DNA from: Chitinophaga sp. CF418
GTDB lineage: Bacteria > Bacteroidota > Bacteroidia > Chitinophagales > Chitinophagaceae
NCBI RefSeq assembly: GCF_900142925.1
Contig: NZ_FRCN01000001.1
Location: 1 to 64,000, forward strand
Direction: 5' to 3'
DNA length: 64,000 bases
In this document: positions 7,072-16,428 of the stretch, in pieces
Layout: the number at the start of each line of letters is the position of its first letter
Numbering within the stretch: position 1 is the stretch's first letter
Position numbers and translations under genes: made by a program
The notes under the pieces: model-generated
The model's database searches: none
What the model was told of the DNA's origin: nothing
Seen by the model: only the letters and a program-made list of their open reading frames with translations

Positions 7072-9435
7072 ATGAACCGCAACAAAGAAATTAGTAATAA
7101 AAATGCCATAATAGATCTTGGCGATCTGTTCCAAAAACTGCTATTCCACTGGCCCCTGTATCTCATTGTTCTGCTGATAGCCGCAGGCGGTGCTTTTGCC
7201 TATCTCAAGTATGCACGGCCGAGGTATATGTCGAGCGCCAAATTGTATCTCAAAGATGAGAAAAAGAACGGGGAGGAAACAGATCTGCTGAAGTCTCTAT
7301 CCCTTTTCAACAGCGGGAAAAATATCGAGAATGAAATGGAAGTGCTTAAATCTCCCATCCTTGTTGAAAAGGTGATCCGCGATAATCGTTTCAATGTACG
7401 CTACTATGTGAAAGGTACTTTCCGTAATGAGGAGATCTATGAACAGAACCCTCTCACACTGCAGTTTCTGGGCGACAGTACACATATAGGCAATTATACT
7501 TTTGATATCAGGGAAGACAAGAACCTCCTGCAGGTAAAGTGGGTGAATAATCCGCACGATGATGGGCGCAGCACATTCAATATACATTCCGGTGAGCCCT
7601 TTATGGTGAACAATAACCAGTTCAGCATCATTTTTGATCCAACGGTTCCTGATGCTGCCCATAATACTTACAGGGTACGGATCGACTCTGTAGAGGAACT
7701 GGCTTATAAGAAAATAGAAGACATTGGTACTGCCCTGGTCAATAGGGACGCTACCGTTGTCATGGTGACCTACGAAGACAGGATAGCCGCGCGCACCGCG
7801 CATTTTCTGAATGCATTGCTGGACACCTATAATGAATACACCCTCGACGATAAGAACCGGGTAGCCCTCAAAACTATCCGTTTTCTCAATGTACGTATCG
7901 ATTCACTTAAAGATGAGCTGGGATTCCTCGAAAAACAGGAAGAACAGTTTAAGGTACAACGCGGTATCACAGACATAGAAGGTAGTTCCAAATTAGCCCT
8001 GGAACAGGTAAAGGAAGCCGATCTGAAGCTGAACGACGCCAATATGCAATTGTCTGTATTTGACCAGATGGAGTCCTATATTAATGATCCCGGTACAGAC
8101 TATCCGTTTGCGCCGGTGCTGGGCAATGTGGATCAGGCTTTGACGGGTATGATCAACCGGTATGAGGAACTGCTGAAGGAGAAAAAAAGGCTTTCCCTCT
8201 CCCTGCAACCGGGCAGTATGATACTGCAGAATACGGACGCACAGATCAATGATGCCAAGAACACGATCAAGAATTACATTTCCGGATATAAACGTAATGC
8301 TGGTGTAGCGCAGAACCAGATGCAGAGTAAAGTGAACCAGATACAGGCCAAGATTGCCGATATCCCGGCTTATGAACGTGAGTACATCAATATTAAAAGA
8401 CAACAGAGTGTAAAGGAGAATCTGTATCTCCATCTGCTGAAGAAAAAAGAAGAAGCGGCGATCTCTTACGCCAGTAATGTTACCGACAATAAAGTGCTGG
8501 CGCCGGCATTTGTGCCTTCCAAGCCGGAGTCGCCTAAAAAGACACTGGTATTTGTGAGCTTCCTTGCCGCCGCTCTTGTGCTTTGTACAGTATACGTCTA
8601 TATCAAATATTTCCTGAACAATAAAGTACTTGATAAGTCAGAAATAGAACAGGCATTTGGCAGGCCGGTGATGGCAGAGATTTACCAGGATGAAACAAAA
8701 GGGAAAGATATGTCGCTGCATAACAGGTCGGTATTGCTGGAACAGATCTTTAACCTTCGTACAAACCTGCGCTTCCTGCTGAATGAGCATCACAGTTCTG
8801 CTACTATTATGATCACCTCCAGCATTTCCGGCGAGGGGAAAACCTTCATGACAGCGCATCTGGGCAATGCACTTACTGTTAACAATAAAAAAGCCATACT
8901 GCTGGAACTGGATCTGCGTAAACCGAAATTATCCCGTTCTCTCGGACTGGACAATCAGATTGGCGTGACCAGTTACATGGTGGAAAGCAAAACGATAGAT
9001 GAGATCATCAAAAAAGTACCGGGTACGGAGAACCTGTACCTGATCTCTTCCGGCCCCATTCCACCAAATCCTGTTGAACTGATTGAAAGTAACCGGATGA
9101 AGACATTACTGGAAACATTAAAACAGCGGTTTGATTATATCATCATTGATACAGCTCCGATCGGCATAGTATCAGACTCGAAGAGCCTCGCGCCATATGT
9201 AGACTGTACACTGTTTATGGTACGCTACAACTTTACGCTGAAGTCCAAGATGACGGCTGTAGCCGAAAACGTCAGGGAGAGCTTCTTCCGGAAAACAGGG
9301 GTCATTTTCAATGGCATAGAACAGGATTCCTTCTATCCTTACTACTATTATGATCATTATTCTTATTCTGATGATGGTAATAAAACCAGGATGTGGTCAA
9401 CATTTGCTAAAAAAATGAAACAGCGGATTGCATAA
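7072..9435 (+). CDS. Wzc-type polysaccharide co-polymerase and BY-tyrosine kinase
   Basis: A 787-residue inner-membrane protein with a Wzz-like chain-length domain between two transmembrane segments (about 22-44 and 492-512), a long coiled-coil periplasmic part, and a cytoplasmic bacterial tyrosine kinase. The kinase shows Walker A SGEGKT (Lys590), Walker A' ELDLRKP (Asp614) and Walker B IIIDTAP (Asp693). The C-terminal tail has the autophosphorylation tyrosine cluster YPYYYYDHYSYS (about 753-764). It controls polymer length and export together with the export lipoprotein. No cognate phosphatase (Wzb-like) is encoded nearby. I chose ATG 7072 rather than the TTG at 7060 that overlaps the previous stop. 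Confidence 0.94.
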   Translation: MNRNKEISNKNAIIDLGDLFQKLLFHWPLYLIVLLIAAGGAFAYLKYARPRYMSSAKLYLKDEKKNGEETDLLKSLSLFNSGKNIENEMEVLKSPILVEKVIRDNRFNVRYYVKGTFRNEEIYEQNPLTLQFLGDSTHIGNYTFDIREDKNLLQVKWVNNPHDDGRSTFNIHSGEPFMVNNNQFSIIFDPTVPDAAHNTYRVRIDSVEELAYKKIEDIGTALVNRDATVVMVTYEDRIAARTAHFLNALLDTYNEYTLDDKNRVALKTIRFLNVRIDSLKDELGFLEKQEEQFKVQRGITDIEGSSKLALEQVKEADLKLNDANMQLSVFDQMESYINDPGTDYPFAPVLGNVDQALTGMINRYEELLKEKKRLSLSLQPGSMILQNTDAQINDAKNTIKNYISGYKRNAGVAQNQMQSKVNQIQAKIADIPAYEREYINIKRQQSVKENLYLHLLKKKEEAAISYASNVTDNKVLAPAFVPSKPESPKKTLVFVSFLAAALVLCTVYVYIKYFLNNKVLDKSEIEQAFGRPVMAEIYQDETKGKDMSLHNRSVLLEQIFNLRTNLRFLLNEHHSSATIMITSSISGEGKTFMTAHLGNALTVNNKKAILLELDLRKPKLSRSLGLDNQIGVTSYMVESKTIDEIIKKVPGTENLYLISSGPIPPNPVELIESNRMKTLLETLKQRFDYIIIDTAPIGIVSDSKSLAPYVDCTLFMVRYNFTLKSKMTAVAENVRESFFRKTGVIFNGIEQDSFYPYYYYDHYSYSDDGNKTRMWSTFAKKMKQRIA

Positions 9436-10774
9436 GATATTCAAAAACAGCGGTTGGTTACTGGTAGATAAACTTGCCAGGTTGTTCATAGGTCTCATCA
9501 CTATCGCAACGATAGCCCGTCATATCGGACCGGAGGCCTTTGGCATATGGAACTATGCCGTTGCCTTAACGGCAATAGTGGGCAGCCTTGCTATACTGGG
9601 CCTCGACAAGGTGGTAGTGAAGGAAGTGGTATCCTGTCCGGAAAGACATGACAGGATCATTGCATCTACATTAGCCATACGTTTTGCAGCCGGTATTGTT
9701 GCGTTTCTTTTCTGCGCAGCTATTGTGTTTGCCACTAAACGGCACTCACAGGTATACCTTTATTGTACAATCATCACAGCATTAAATATCATCCTGCTAA
9801 GCTTTGACGTATTCGACTACTTCTACCAGGCGAAAAATGAAGTACAGAAAGTAATCATTCCCAAGGTCGGCTTCTTTGTAGTCTTTTGCATCATCAAAAT
9901 TGTATTTGTCTACATCGATGGCACTTTGCTTCAATTTGTATGGCTGTCATTTGCTGAATTGCTATTGACCTATCTCACTATACTTATCTTTTACCTGAAA
10001 GAGGGTCACCGCCTTTTTACGGTTATTAGTTTGTCAGAGATAAAACACCTGTTCCTGCATAGCTGGCCACTGATGTTCACGGGCATACTGATACTGCTTT
10101 ATGTAAAAGCCGATCAGCTGTTACTTGACACACTTGGCACTCCTGTGCAGCTGGGGGAATATGCCGCAGCAGCAAGAATATCTGAGCTATGGTACGCACT
10201 TCCTACGGTGCTGGCTACCGCGCTGTTGCCAGGTCTGATAGCCAAAAGACAGGACGACATATCCGCTTATCTGCATGCGATGGAAAGATGGTTACGCTTG
10301 TCGTTCTGGGTAAGTGTAGCGATTGCAGTAGTAATGACCTTTTCTTCAGCCAGGGTCACCCAGGTATTATATGGTGTTCAATTCCCAAAATCGGGGATCA
10401 TTCTTTCCATTCATATCTGGGCCAATATTCCGGTTTTCCTGAGCACGGCCTTAATGCAGTACCAGTTGATAGAGGGCGCCTACAAAACAAATCTGTACGC
10501 CAGCTGTGCAGGACTTGTTGTAAACATAGCCATTAACATGCTGCTCATCCCATCTCTGGGCGGAGTGGGTGCTGCCATAGCGACCGTTGCATCTTATATG
10601 GTTGTTGTGTCCACCCTGGTGATACTGGACAAAACAGGACAATTGCTATCACTTATACAAAAGATGTTGTCCCCGGCACTGGCGCTGGCGGACACAAGAT
10701 ATATGATCGATGCGCTGAAACTATTTGCAGACAATTTTCTAACAGTAATACGTGAAAAGCATTTGACGAAATGA
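9428..10774 (+). CDS. Polysaccharide flippase (Wzx/RfbX family)
   Basis: A 448-residue protein with about twelve transmembrane segments and the family start GWLLVDKLARLFIGLITIAT, matching MATE-like O-antigen/EPS flippases. It would flip the undecaprenyl-linked repeat unit across the inner membrane. The likely start is TTG at 9428, which overlaps the end of the kinase gene by 8 bp; no ATG is nearby. The stop overlaps the ATG of the next gene (ATGA at 10771), a sign of translational coupling. Confidence 0.9.
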   Translation: MHKIFKNSGWLLVDKLARLFIGLITIATIARHIGPEAFGIWNYAVALTAIVGSLAILGLDKVVVKEVVSCPERHDRIIASTLAIRFAAGIVAFLFCAAIVFATKRHSQVYLYCTIITALNIILLSFDVFDYFYQAKNEVQKVIIPKVGFFVVFCIIKIVFVYIDGTLLQFVWLSFAELLLTYLTILIFYLKEGHRLFTVISLSEIKHLFLHSWPLMFTGILILLYVKADQLLLDTLGTPVQLGEYAAAARISELWYALPTVLATALLPGLIAKRQDDISAYLHAMERWLRLSFWVSVAIAVVMTFSSARVTQVLYGVQFPKSGIILSIHIWANIPVFLSTALMQYQLIEGAYKTNLYASCAGLVVNIAINMLLIPSLGGVGAAIATVASYMVVVSTLVILDKTGQLLSLIQKMLSPALALADTRYMIDALKLFADNFLTVIREKHLTK

Positions 10775-11466
10775 CGAGTGTAAAAAAAATAATTGCCACG
10801 CTAGCCTCAAGAGTTGCCCCACAGATCCGGTATCTCGCGCCCGCTTATAGTTCAGAGGGAGAAGATCTTATACTGAAGAGGATATTTGATAATAAGACCA
10901 ATGGTATCTATGTAGATGTAGGAGCGCATCATCCGTTCCGTGTATCGAATACTTACCTGTTCCACAAAATGAAATGGACAGGCATTAACATAGATCCCAT
11001 GCCTGGCTCCAAAGCTTTGTTTGACAGGTACCGGCCACAGGATGTCAACCTGGAAATGGGTGTATCTGCCACCAGGCAACACCTGACCTACCATATTTTC
11101 AATGAACCGGCTTTAAATACGTTCTCTACTCATAAAGTGGAAGAATATACACAGGATCCAAAATATCGTGTAATAAAAGAAAGAAAGATCGAGACATGGC
11201 CATTGGCAGACATCCTGGATCACTACCTGCCCGCCGGCAGGTCTATTGACTTTCTGACCATCGATGCCGAGGGGCTGGACATGGATGTCCTGCGATCCAA
11301 CAACTGGGAAAAGTACAGACCAGCCTACATACTCGTTGAGTCTGATCCTTTCCTGCTTTCTGACATGCAGCACTGCGAACTGGGGCAATTCATGCAACAG
11401 ACGGGATATGCCATCTTCGCGAAGACCTACTATACCTATTTCTTTAAAAACATGCATCATGAGTAA
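10771..11466 (+). CDS. FkbM family methyltransferase (first copy)
   Basis: A 231-residue SAM-dependent methyltransferase. Motif I is GIYVDVGAHHPFRVSNT (near residue 45), followed by GINIDPMPGS, and a late acidic motif FLTIDAEGLDMDVL (near residue 160) typical of the FkbM fold. In polysaccharide loci such enzymes O-methylate sugar residues. It overlaps the flippase stop by 4 bp and the next methyltransferase gene by 8 bp, so it is in the same operon. A second, different FkbM gene lies at 15557. The exact acceptor is unknown. Confidence 0.88.
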   Translation: MTSVKKIIATLASRVAPQIRYLAPAYSSEGEDLILKRIFDNKTNGIYVDVGAHHPFRVSNTYLFHKMKWTGINIDPMPGSKALFDRYRPQDVNLEMGVSATRQHLTYHIFNEPALNTFSTHKVEEYTQDPKYRVIKERKIETWPLADILDHYLPAGRSIDFLTIDAEGLDMDVLRSNNWEKYRPAYILVESDPFLLSDMQHCELGQFMQQTGYAIFAKTYYTYFFKNMHHE

Positions 11467-12100
11467 GTTATATGTCCAATACGGTTGTGGTCCTTTTTCT
11501 GCCCCTAAAGGTTGGAAGAATTTTGATGCCTCCCCTACCCTTCGTTTTCAGCAGCTACCCCTGATAGGTGGTCTGCTCAGAAACAGAATGCATGTCGCGT
11601 TTCCGGAAGATGTGTTACTGGGAGATATCCTGAAAGAATTGCCCGGCATTCCTCCGGATTCCTGCGATGGCGTATACTGTTCTCATGTACTTGAACACCT
11701 CGCATATGATGACTGCCTGCTGGCAGTTCGTAATACCTATCAAATGTTAAAGCCCGGCGGCTACTTCCGTTGTGTGGTGCCTGACCTCGAAAGCGCAGCA
11801 AGGGAATATGTGCAGGACCTTGTCAACAACGACCAGGAAGCCAATACAAAGTTCCTGGAGAAAACCATGCTGGGAAAAAAACAAAGATTACGTGGACTGA
11901 AGGGATTGCTGCAAACCACGCTCGGCAACAGGGAACACCTGTATATGTGGGATACCCCATCCCTTTCCAATATACTACAACAGACAGGTTTTAGTCATGT
12001 CCGGACCTGTAGCTTTAATGACTGTCCGGATGAAATGTTCAGGCTTGTAGAAGAGGCATCGAGATTTGAAAATGCAGTTGCACTGGAAGCTATAAAATAA
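11459..12100 (+). CDS. SAM-dependent methyltransferase (type 11-like)
   Basis: The true start is ATG 11459 (MSKLYVQYGCGPFSAPKGW), overlapping the previous gene by 8 bp; the frame is open further upstream but only as a shadow of the FkbM gene. The 213-residue protein has the short motif QYGCGPF, then CDGVYCSHVLEHLAYDDC and MLKPGGYFRCVVPDLE, characteristic of the methyltransferase-11/predicted SAM methyltransferases found in sugar loci. It probably modifies a sugar of the repeat unit or the chain end. Function beyond methyl transfer cannot be read. Confidence 0.85.
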   Translation: MSKLYVQYGCGPFSAPKGWKNFDASPTLRFQQLPLIGGLLRNRMHVAFPEDVLLGDILKELPGIPPDSCDGVYCSHVLEHLAYDDCLLAVRNTYQMLKPGGYFRCVVPDLESAAREYVQDLVNNDQEANTKFLEKTMLGKKQRLRGLKGLLQTTLGNREHLYMWDTPSLSNILQQTGFSHVRTCSFNDCPDEMFRLVEEASRFENAVALEAIK

Positions 12101-12106
12101 CTGAAC

Positions 12107-13009
12107 TTGAATACACCTATCTTATTATTGGTATTTAACCGTCCGCAGCAGGCGATACGGATACTGGAAAGTATACGCGGGCAGCACCCCAAACAGTTAT
12201 TTATTGCAGCAGATGGACCTCGTCATGACAAACCCGGAGAAGCCACTTTGTGCCGGGAAACCAGGGATGCTATACTGCAAAGACTGGATTGGCCCTGCGA
12301 AGTACATACCTTATTCAGAGACCAGAACCTTGGTTGCGCCTTCGCCGTAAGCAGCGCTATAGACTGGTTCTTCTCACAGGTGGAGGAAGGGATCATACTT
12401 GAAGACGATTGTTTGCCTGATCCGACTTTCTACAATTTCTGTGAGGACCTGCTGGAACGCTACCGTGACAATACACAGGTGATGCATATCGGGGGCACTA
12501 ATTACCAGGCCGGCGTTACCAGGGGAAATGCTTCCTATTATTTCTCGCGTTACGCACATATATGGGGATGGGCCACCTGGAAAAGGGCCTGGAAATACTA
12601 TGATTTCACACTGCTCAGGTACAGGAATGCGCCTCAGGATGACCTTCCTCTACAATTCACATGGGACCTGGAGTCCTTCTATGAACAAAAAATGGATACC
12701 TGGGACACTCAATGGTTCCTGACGTTACTTTTCAACAAGGGACTTGCTATAACGCCCAACACAAACCTGATCAGAAATATCGGTTACGGGAAAGAGGCAA
12801 CACACACCAGAACCGAACCAGTATGGTTTAAAAAGATGATATACGGCACTATTACACAGCTCACACATCCGGCCGAAATTACTGCAGATCAGGAAGCAGA
12901 TGCATACACAATTGAGACAGTGTTTAAATGCAATCCCCTCTTCTACATGGTTAAAAAGATCATCAAAAAAAATGCACTCCTGTATAACCTGTATAAACGC
13001 ATATCATAA
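12107..13009 (+). CDS. Glycosyltransferase, GT-A nucleotide-diphospho-sugar fold
   Basis: A 300-residue glycosyltransferase beginning NTPILLLVFNRPQQAIRILESI, with the acidic motif GIILEDDCLPDP (near residue 95) in the DxD position and the later conserved block YAHIWGWATWKRAWKYYD. This is a GT2-like family often annotated as nucleotide-diphospho-sugar transferase. The likely start is TTG at 12107, six bases after the preceding stop. It would add a sugar to the lipid-linked repeat unit on the cytoplasmic side. Donor and acceptor are unknown. Confidence 0.87.
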   Translation: MNTPILLLVFNRPQQAIRILESIRGQHPKQLFIAADGPRHDKPGEATLCRETRDAILQRLDWPCEVHTLFRDQNLGCAFAVSSAIDWFFSQVEEGIILEDDCLPDPTFYNFCEDLLERYRDNTQVMHIGGTNYQAGVTRGNASYYFSRYAHIWGWATWKRAWKYYDFTLLRYRNAPQDDLPLQFTWDLESFYEQKMDTWDTQWFLTLLFNKGLAITPNTNLIRNIGYGKEATHTRTEPVWFKKMIYGTITQLTHPAEITADQEADAYTIETVFKCNPLFYMVKKIIKKNALLYNLYKRIS

Positions 13010-13014
13010 ATGCT

Positions 13015-14454
13015 ATGGCGGATACAATCTTTGATATACTTGTAAGCAACAATATATATGTGGAGGTTTTCAAGGAAACCATGCCACTGGTCATTGCGGG
13101 TACCTTGTTACACCTGCACTACAATAACCGTATCACTGCGCTGGAAGCGATATTGTATGCGTTTGCCACTGAGGCCTACACGATGCTCAAAGTCGGACCT
13201 ACCTTTACGGCCACCTTCTTTGTGAGCATCGCCTTCATGTTTGAGCAGATACACCTGTTCATAAAGGGACAGATCTACGTACACCGAAAATTCCTGTTAT
13301 TGCTGATCCTTCCGGCCTTGTCGAGCTTTACGATATTCCTGATCGTACAATTCTACAGGGACCCATTCTATTATCCACCGGGTAAACAAACAGCCTTCTA
13401 TCTGCGACCGGTTTATTTCTACATAAAAACATATCTGCCCCTGTTTGCGATCGGAGCCAAGATACTGCAGGAAAAGGAGCGGATATCATTTGAGTTCTTC
13501 TCCGGCGTGATGAAAAGGATCGCAAAATTCTCTTTCGTTATAGCTGCGCTGCAGATATTCTGCCAGATGATCTTACGCAATGATACGCTCGGAGAGATCC
13601 TGGGCATGCAGCAACGGTATATGATGGAAGCCTCCACATTCATTTTCAGCATCCGCGTACAGGCCTTATTCGGAGAGCCTAAAGTGTATAGCGCATTTCT
13701 TTCGTTGTGTATTCCCCTGTTCCTGAAAGATAAAGAATACCGGATGGCAGCGCTTGCGCTGCTAATGGGCATCCTGACAGTGTCACAGACATTCTGGATC
13801 AATATGCTGACGGCTACACTGATTTTTATGGTGGTATCCCGGATATCTTCCACCAGGCTCAAAATAGCGGGTACACTGGGAATTATTATCGGGCTGTTCC
13901 TGATTATCGCCGAGAGCAAAGATTACTTTATCAAACTGTATGCTAAAAACCAGAATAGCACCATGTATCAGCTGGTATTTAAAAGATCCGTATACCGCTA
14001 CGATAACGAGTTCTGGCAGAAAAACAATGTGATACTTGGGATGCCGCTGCAGCGGGATATGGAGCTTCCGGTAGTGGACTTCCTCAAAGATCAGCCCTAC
14101 CTGCTGCTGTCGGGGTATGGCGCGGGCAACAGTACTTTTATTCCGGCACAATACTTCTTCGGACAGATGAACTATGAGAACAGGCTGAATGGAATAGGCG
14201 GACATAATCTCAATATGAGATGGTTTTATATACTAGCTGAATTCGGCGTCTTCTCATTACTCATCTTCTTTACAATACTTACACAGACCAAACCGGAAAT
14301 CACCCTCTTTCAGAGCAGTTATTTTGCTTTTATATGGGTGTGTTTCTTCTTCAGCCAGATAGATCTCTTCCTGATCATCACTGCACTGTTATGCGCTTAT
14401 GAACCGGACGAATCACCATCATTGACAGTATACAAACCAGATCATTCTTACTAG
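13015..14454 (+). CDS. Candidate polysaccharide polymerase (Wzy-like)
   Basis: A 479-residue integral membrane protein with about ten transmembrane segments and a large loop in the last third (about residues 310-400, NSTMYQLVFKRSVYRYD to GIGGHNLNMRWFYIL). That layout, plus the position inside a Wzx-containing locus, fits the Wzy polymerase joining repeat units in the periplasm. Wzy sequences are very divergent and there is no diagnostic motif, so the call rests on topology and context. It starts 5 bp after the previous stop and ends 5 bp before the next gene. Confidence 0.72.
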   Translation: MADTIFDILVSNNIYVEVFKETMPLVIAGTLLHLHYNNRITALEAILYAFATEAYTMLKVGPTFTATFFVSIAFMFEQIHLFIKGQIYVHRKFLLLLILPALSSFTIFLIVQFYRDPFYYPPGKQTAFYLRPVYFYIKTYLPLFAIGAKILQEKERISFEFFSGVMKRIAKFSFVIAALQIFCQMILRNDTLGEILGMQQRYMMEASTFIFSIRVQALFGEPKVYSAFLSLCIPLFLKDKEYRMAALALLMGILTVSQTFWINMLTATLIFMVVSRISSTRLKIAGTLGIIIGLFLIIAESKDYFIKLYAKNQNSTMYQLVFKRSVYRYDNEFWQKNNVILGMPLQRDMELPVVDFLKDQPYLLLSGYGAGNSTFIPAQYFFGQMNYENRLNGIGGHNLNMRWFYILAEFGVFSLLIFFTILTQTKPEITLFQSSYFAFIWVCFFFSQIDLFLIITALLCAYEPDESPSLTVYKPDHSY

Positions 14455-14459
14455 GCTTT

Positions 14460-15560
14460 ATGCAGATATTTCTCGACAATATCGTTTTCACTATACAGAA
14501 AGCCGGTGGCGTATCCGTCTACTGGTATGAGCTGTTGCAAGGTATGTGCAATGCAAGACTGGCAGTCAATTTCCTGAACGCAGGATTAAATCCTGCCAAT
14601 ATCTTTGAGCAACAGCTGGATTACCAGCGTCATACCTGTATCCGTGAAAGCTGGATCCCGCCGAAATATCTGCGCTACCTGCCCCTTCAGTATACCTTAC
14701 CTCCTTATGCTGTCTTCCACGGTGGCTACCTGCGCGTATCACCGCAAAAGAATATTGTGAACATCATGACCGTACATGACTTCGCCCATGAACGGAAGCT
14801 TGCTACTCCTTTTCCACGTGGATTGGTAAACACCAGACAAAAAGCCTATGGCATAAAACGGGCCGATGGTATTATCTGTATTTCTGACAGCACCAGGAAA
14901 GAACTCCTGCATTTCTATCCTGATACCAATCCTGCGAAACTGAAAGTGGTATATCATGGAATTGCTGATACCTTTTTCCCGCTGAATAAAACTGGTCTCG
15001 CTGCTATATTACCTGCACGGGTAACATCTCCCTACATATTGTATGTAGGCGGCCGGAACAACTACAAGAATTTCAACATCGCATTAGATGCCATTGCACT
15101 ATTACCGGCACATTATAAACTGGTTGTAGCTGGCGGTGGGACATGGACAAAGCAGGAACAACTACTGGCCGAAGAAAAGATCCGCGGTCGTTATGTTATC
15201 ATAGAGCATGTGCCTCCCTCCGACATGAACACACTTTACAATTATGCATGGTGCCTCCTCTACCCTTCATCCTATGAAGGATTTGGATTTCCACCAGGCG
15301 AGGCCATGAAAGCGGGATGCCCGGTTGTGGCCTCCAACTGTACTTCCATACCTGAAGTAACAGGCAATGCAGGCTTACTTACCACTGCAATAACTGCAGC
15401 AGCATTTGCGGAAAAAATATTACTGCTGGAAAATGGGACATTCCGGCAGCAGATTATACACGCCGGTCTTACACAAGCCAGTTCATTCACCTGGCAGAAG
15501 AGCGTACGGGAAACAATACGTTTTTATAAAGATTGCTGGAACAATAAATTTTTGTCATGA
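14460..15560 (+). CDS. Glycosyltransferase family 4 (GT-B)
   Basis: A 366-residue GT-B glycosyltransferase. The N-terminal half has the glycine-rich acceptor loop QKAGGVSVYWYELL. The C-terminal half has a nucleotide-sugar site: YILYVGGRNNYKNFNIAL, then PSSYEGFGFPPGEAMKAG with the two glutamates of the E-x7-E motif, then PEVTGNAG. Related enzymes transfer mannose, rhamnose or similar residues with retention. It is in the co-oriented locus and its stop overlaps the next ATG by 4 bp. Confidence 0.92.
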   Translation: MQIFLDNIVFTIQKAGGVSVYWYELLQGMCNARLAVNFLNAGLNPANIFEQQLDYQRHTCIRESWIPPKYLRYLPLQYTLPPYAVFHGGYLRVSPQKNIVNIMTVHDFAHERKLATPFPRGLVNTRQKAYGIKRADGIICISDSTRKELLHFYPDTNPAKLKVVYHGIADTFFPLNKTGLAAILPARVTSPYILYVGGRNNYKNFNIALDAIALLPAHYKLVVAGGGTWTKQEQLLAEEKIRGRYVIIEHVPPSDMNTLYNYAWCLLYPSSYEGFGFPPGEAMKAGCPVVASNCTSIPEVTGNAGLLTTAITAAAFAEKILLLENGTFRQQIIHAGLTQASSFTWQKSVRETIRFYKDCWNNKFLS

Positions 15561-16294
15561 ACCTTATCTTCAAGTTAGCAGAAGCTGCTAAAGTTTTCTC
15601 ACAATCCGGCAGAGGATTAACGTCGCTATTAAAAAAAGGCGTGTCCATTGCTTCCACACAACTGTTGCACAACTGTAAACGCTATATTCCAGAGCTCAAC
15701 ACTATTCTGGACGTCGGCGCCAACAGGGGGCAATTTGCCTTATCGGCGGTGCATTTTTACCCTAAAGCAGGTATCCATTCCTTTGAGCCCATACCCGCCG
15801 TATACACTGCGCTGAAGCAGAATACCCGGAATGTACCTGGCATTCGCACTTACAACTTTGCGCTGGGCAGCACCAGCGGAACACTGGACTTTTACGCTAA
15901 TCATTATTCACACGCCAGTTCAGCGTTGCATGTATCCTCCTTACAACAACAACTCATGCCGCAAACGGCGGAAGCTGACCAGATCAGTGTTCCCGTAAAA
16001 TGCATCGACGACCTGCTGCCTTATATTCCTGTCAAACATCCGGTATTACTGAAACTGGACGTACAGGGTTTTGAAAAGGAGGTACTAAAGGGGGCAGCAA
16101 ACTGTCTCGGACAAATAGACTATCTGCTGTTTGAAACCTCGTTTGTCCAGATGTATGACGGAGAACCGCTGTTCGATGAAATGCACAATTATGTTAAAGA
16201 ACTCGGCTTCGAATTTATAGCGCCGGTAGGATTCTTACAGACAGACGAATTACAGATCCTGCAGATGGATCTCCTATATAAAAGAAAGAAATAA
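15557..16294 (+). CDS. FkbM family methyltransferase (second copy)
   Basis: A 245-residue protein with motif I NTILDVGANRGQFALSAVHF (near residue 50), FEPIPAVYTALKQN, and the late motif LLKLDVQGFEKEVLKGA (near residue 162). These are textbook FkbM motifs and are closer to the family consensus than those of the copy at 10771. It would O-methylate a sugar hydroxyl. Two distinct FkbM enzymes plus a third methyltransferase suggest a heavily methylated, hydrophobic polymer. It overlaps the previous gene by ATGA, and a 134-bp gap follows before the phosphoglycosyltransferase. Confidence 0.92.
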   Translation: MNLIFKLAEAAKVFSQSGRGLTSLLKKGVSIASTQLLHNCKRYIPELNTILDVGANRGQFALSAVHFYPKAGIHSFEPIPAVYTALKQNTRNVPGIRTYNFALGSTSGTLDFYANHYSHASSALHVSSLQQQLMPQTAEADQISVPVKCIDDLLPYIPVKHPVLLKLDVQGFEKEVLKGAANCLGQIDYLLFETSFVQMYDGEPLFDEMHNYVKELGFEFIAPVGFLQTDELQILQMDLLYKRKK

Positions 16295-16428
16295 CATCCA
16301 CATCATTTCACACAGATAAAGCTATTTGCATTGTATTACCTGAATCCCCAAAGCCTATCATCAGCTACAGGCTCACACATCCGCATATCCCGACGATTTA
16401 TCCTTAACGCTTATAAACCGATACTCTT

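Noticed and set aside
11264-11458. Extra 65 codons before the type-11 methyltransferase
   Set aside because: They overlap the FkbM gene out of frame. The sequence from ATG 11459 starts cleanly with the family motif.
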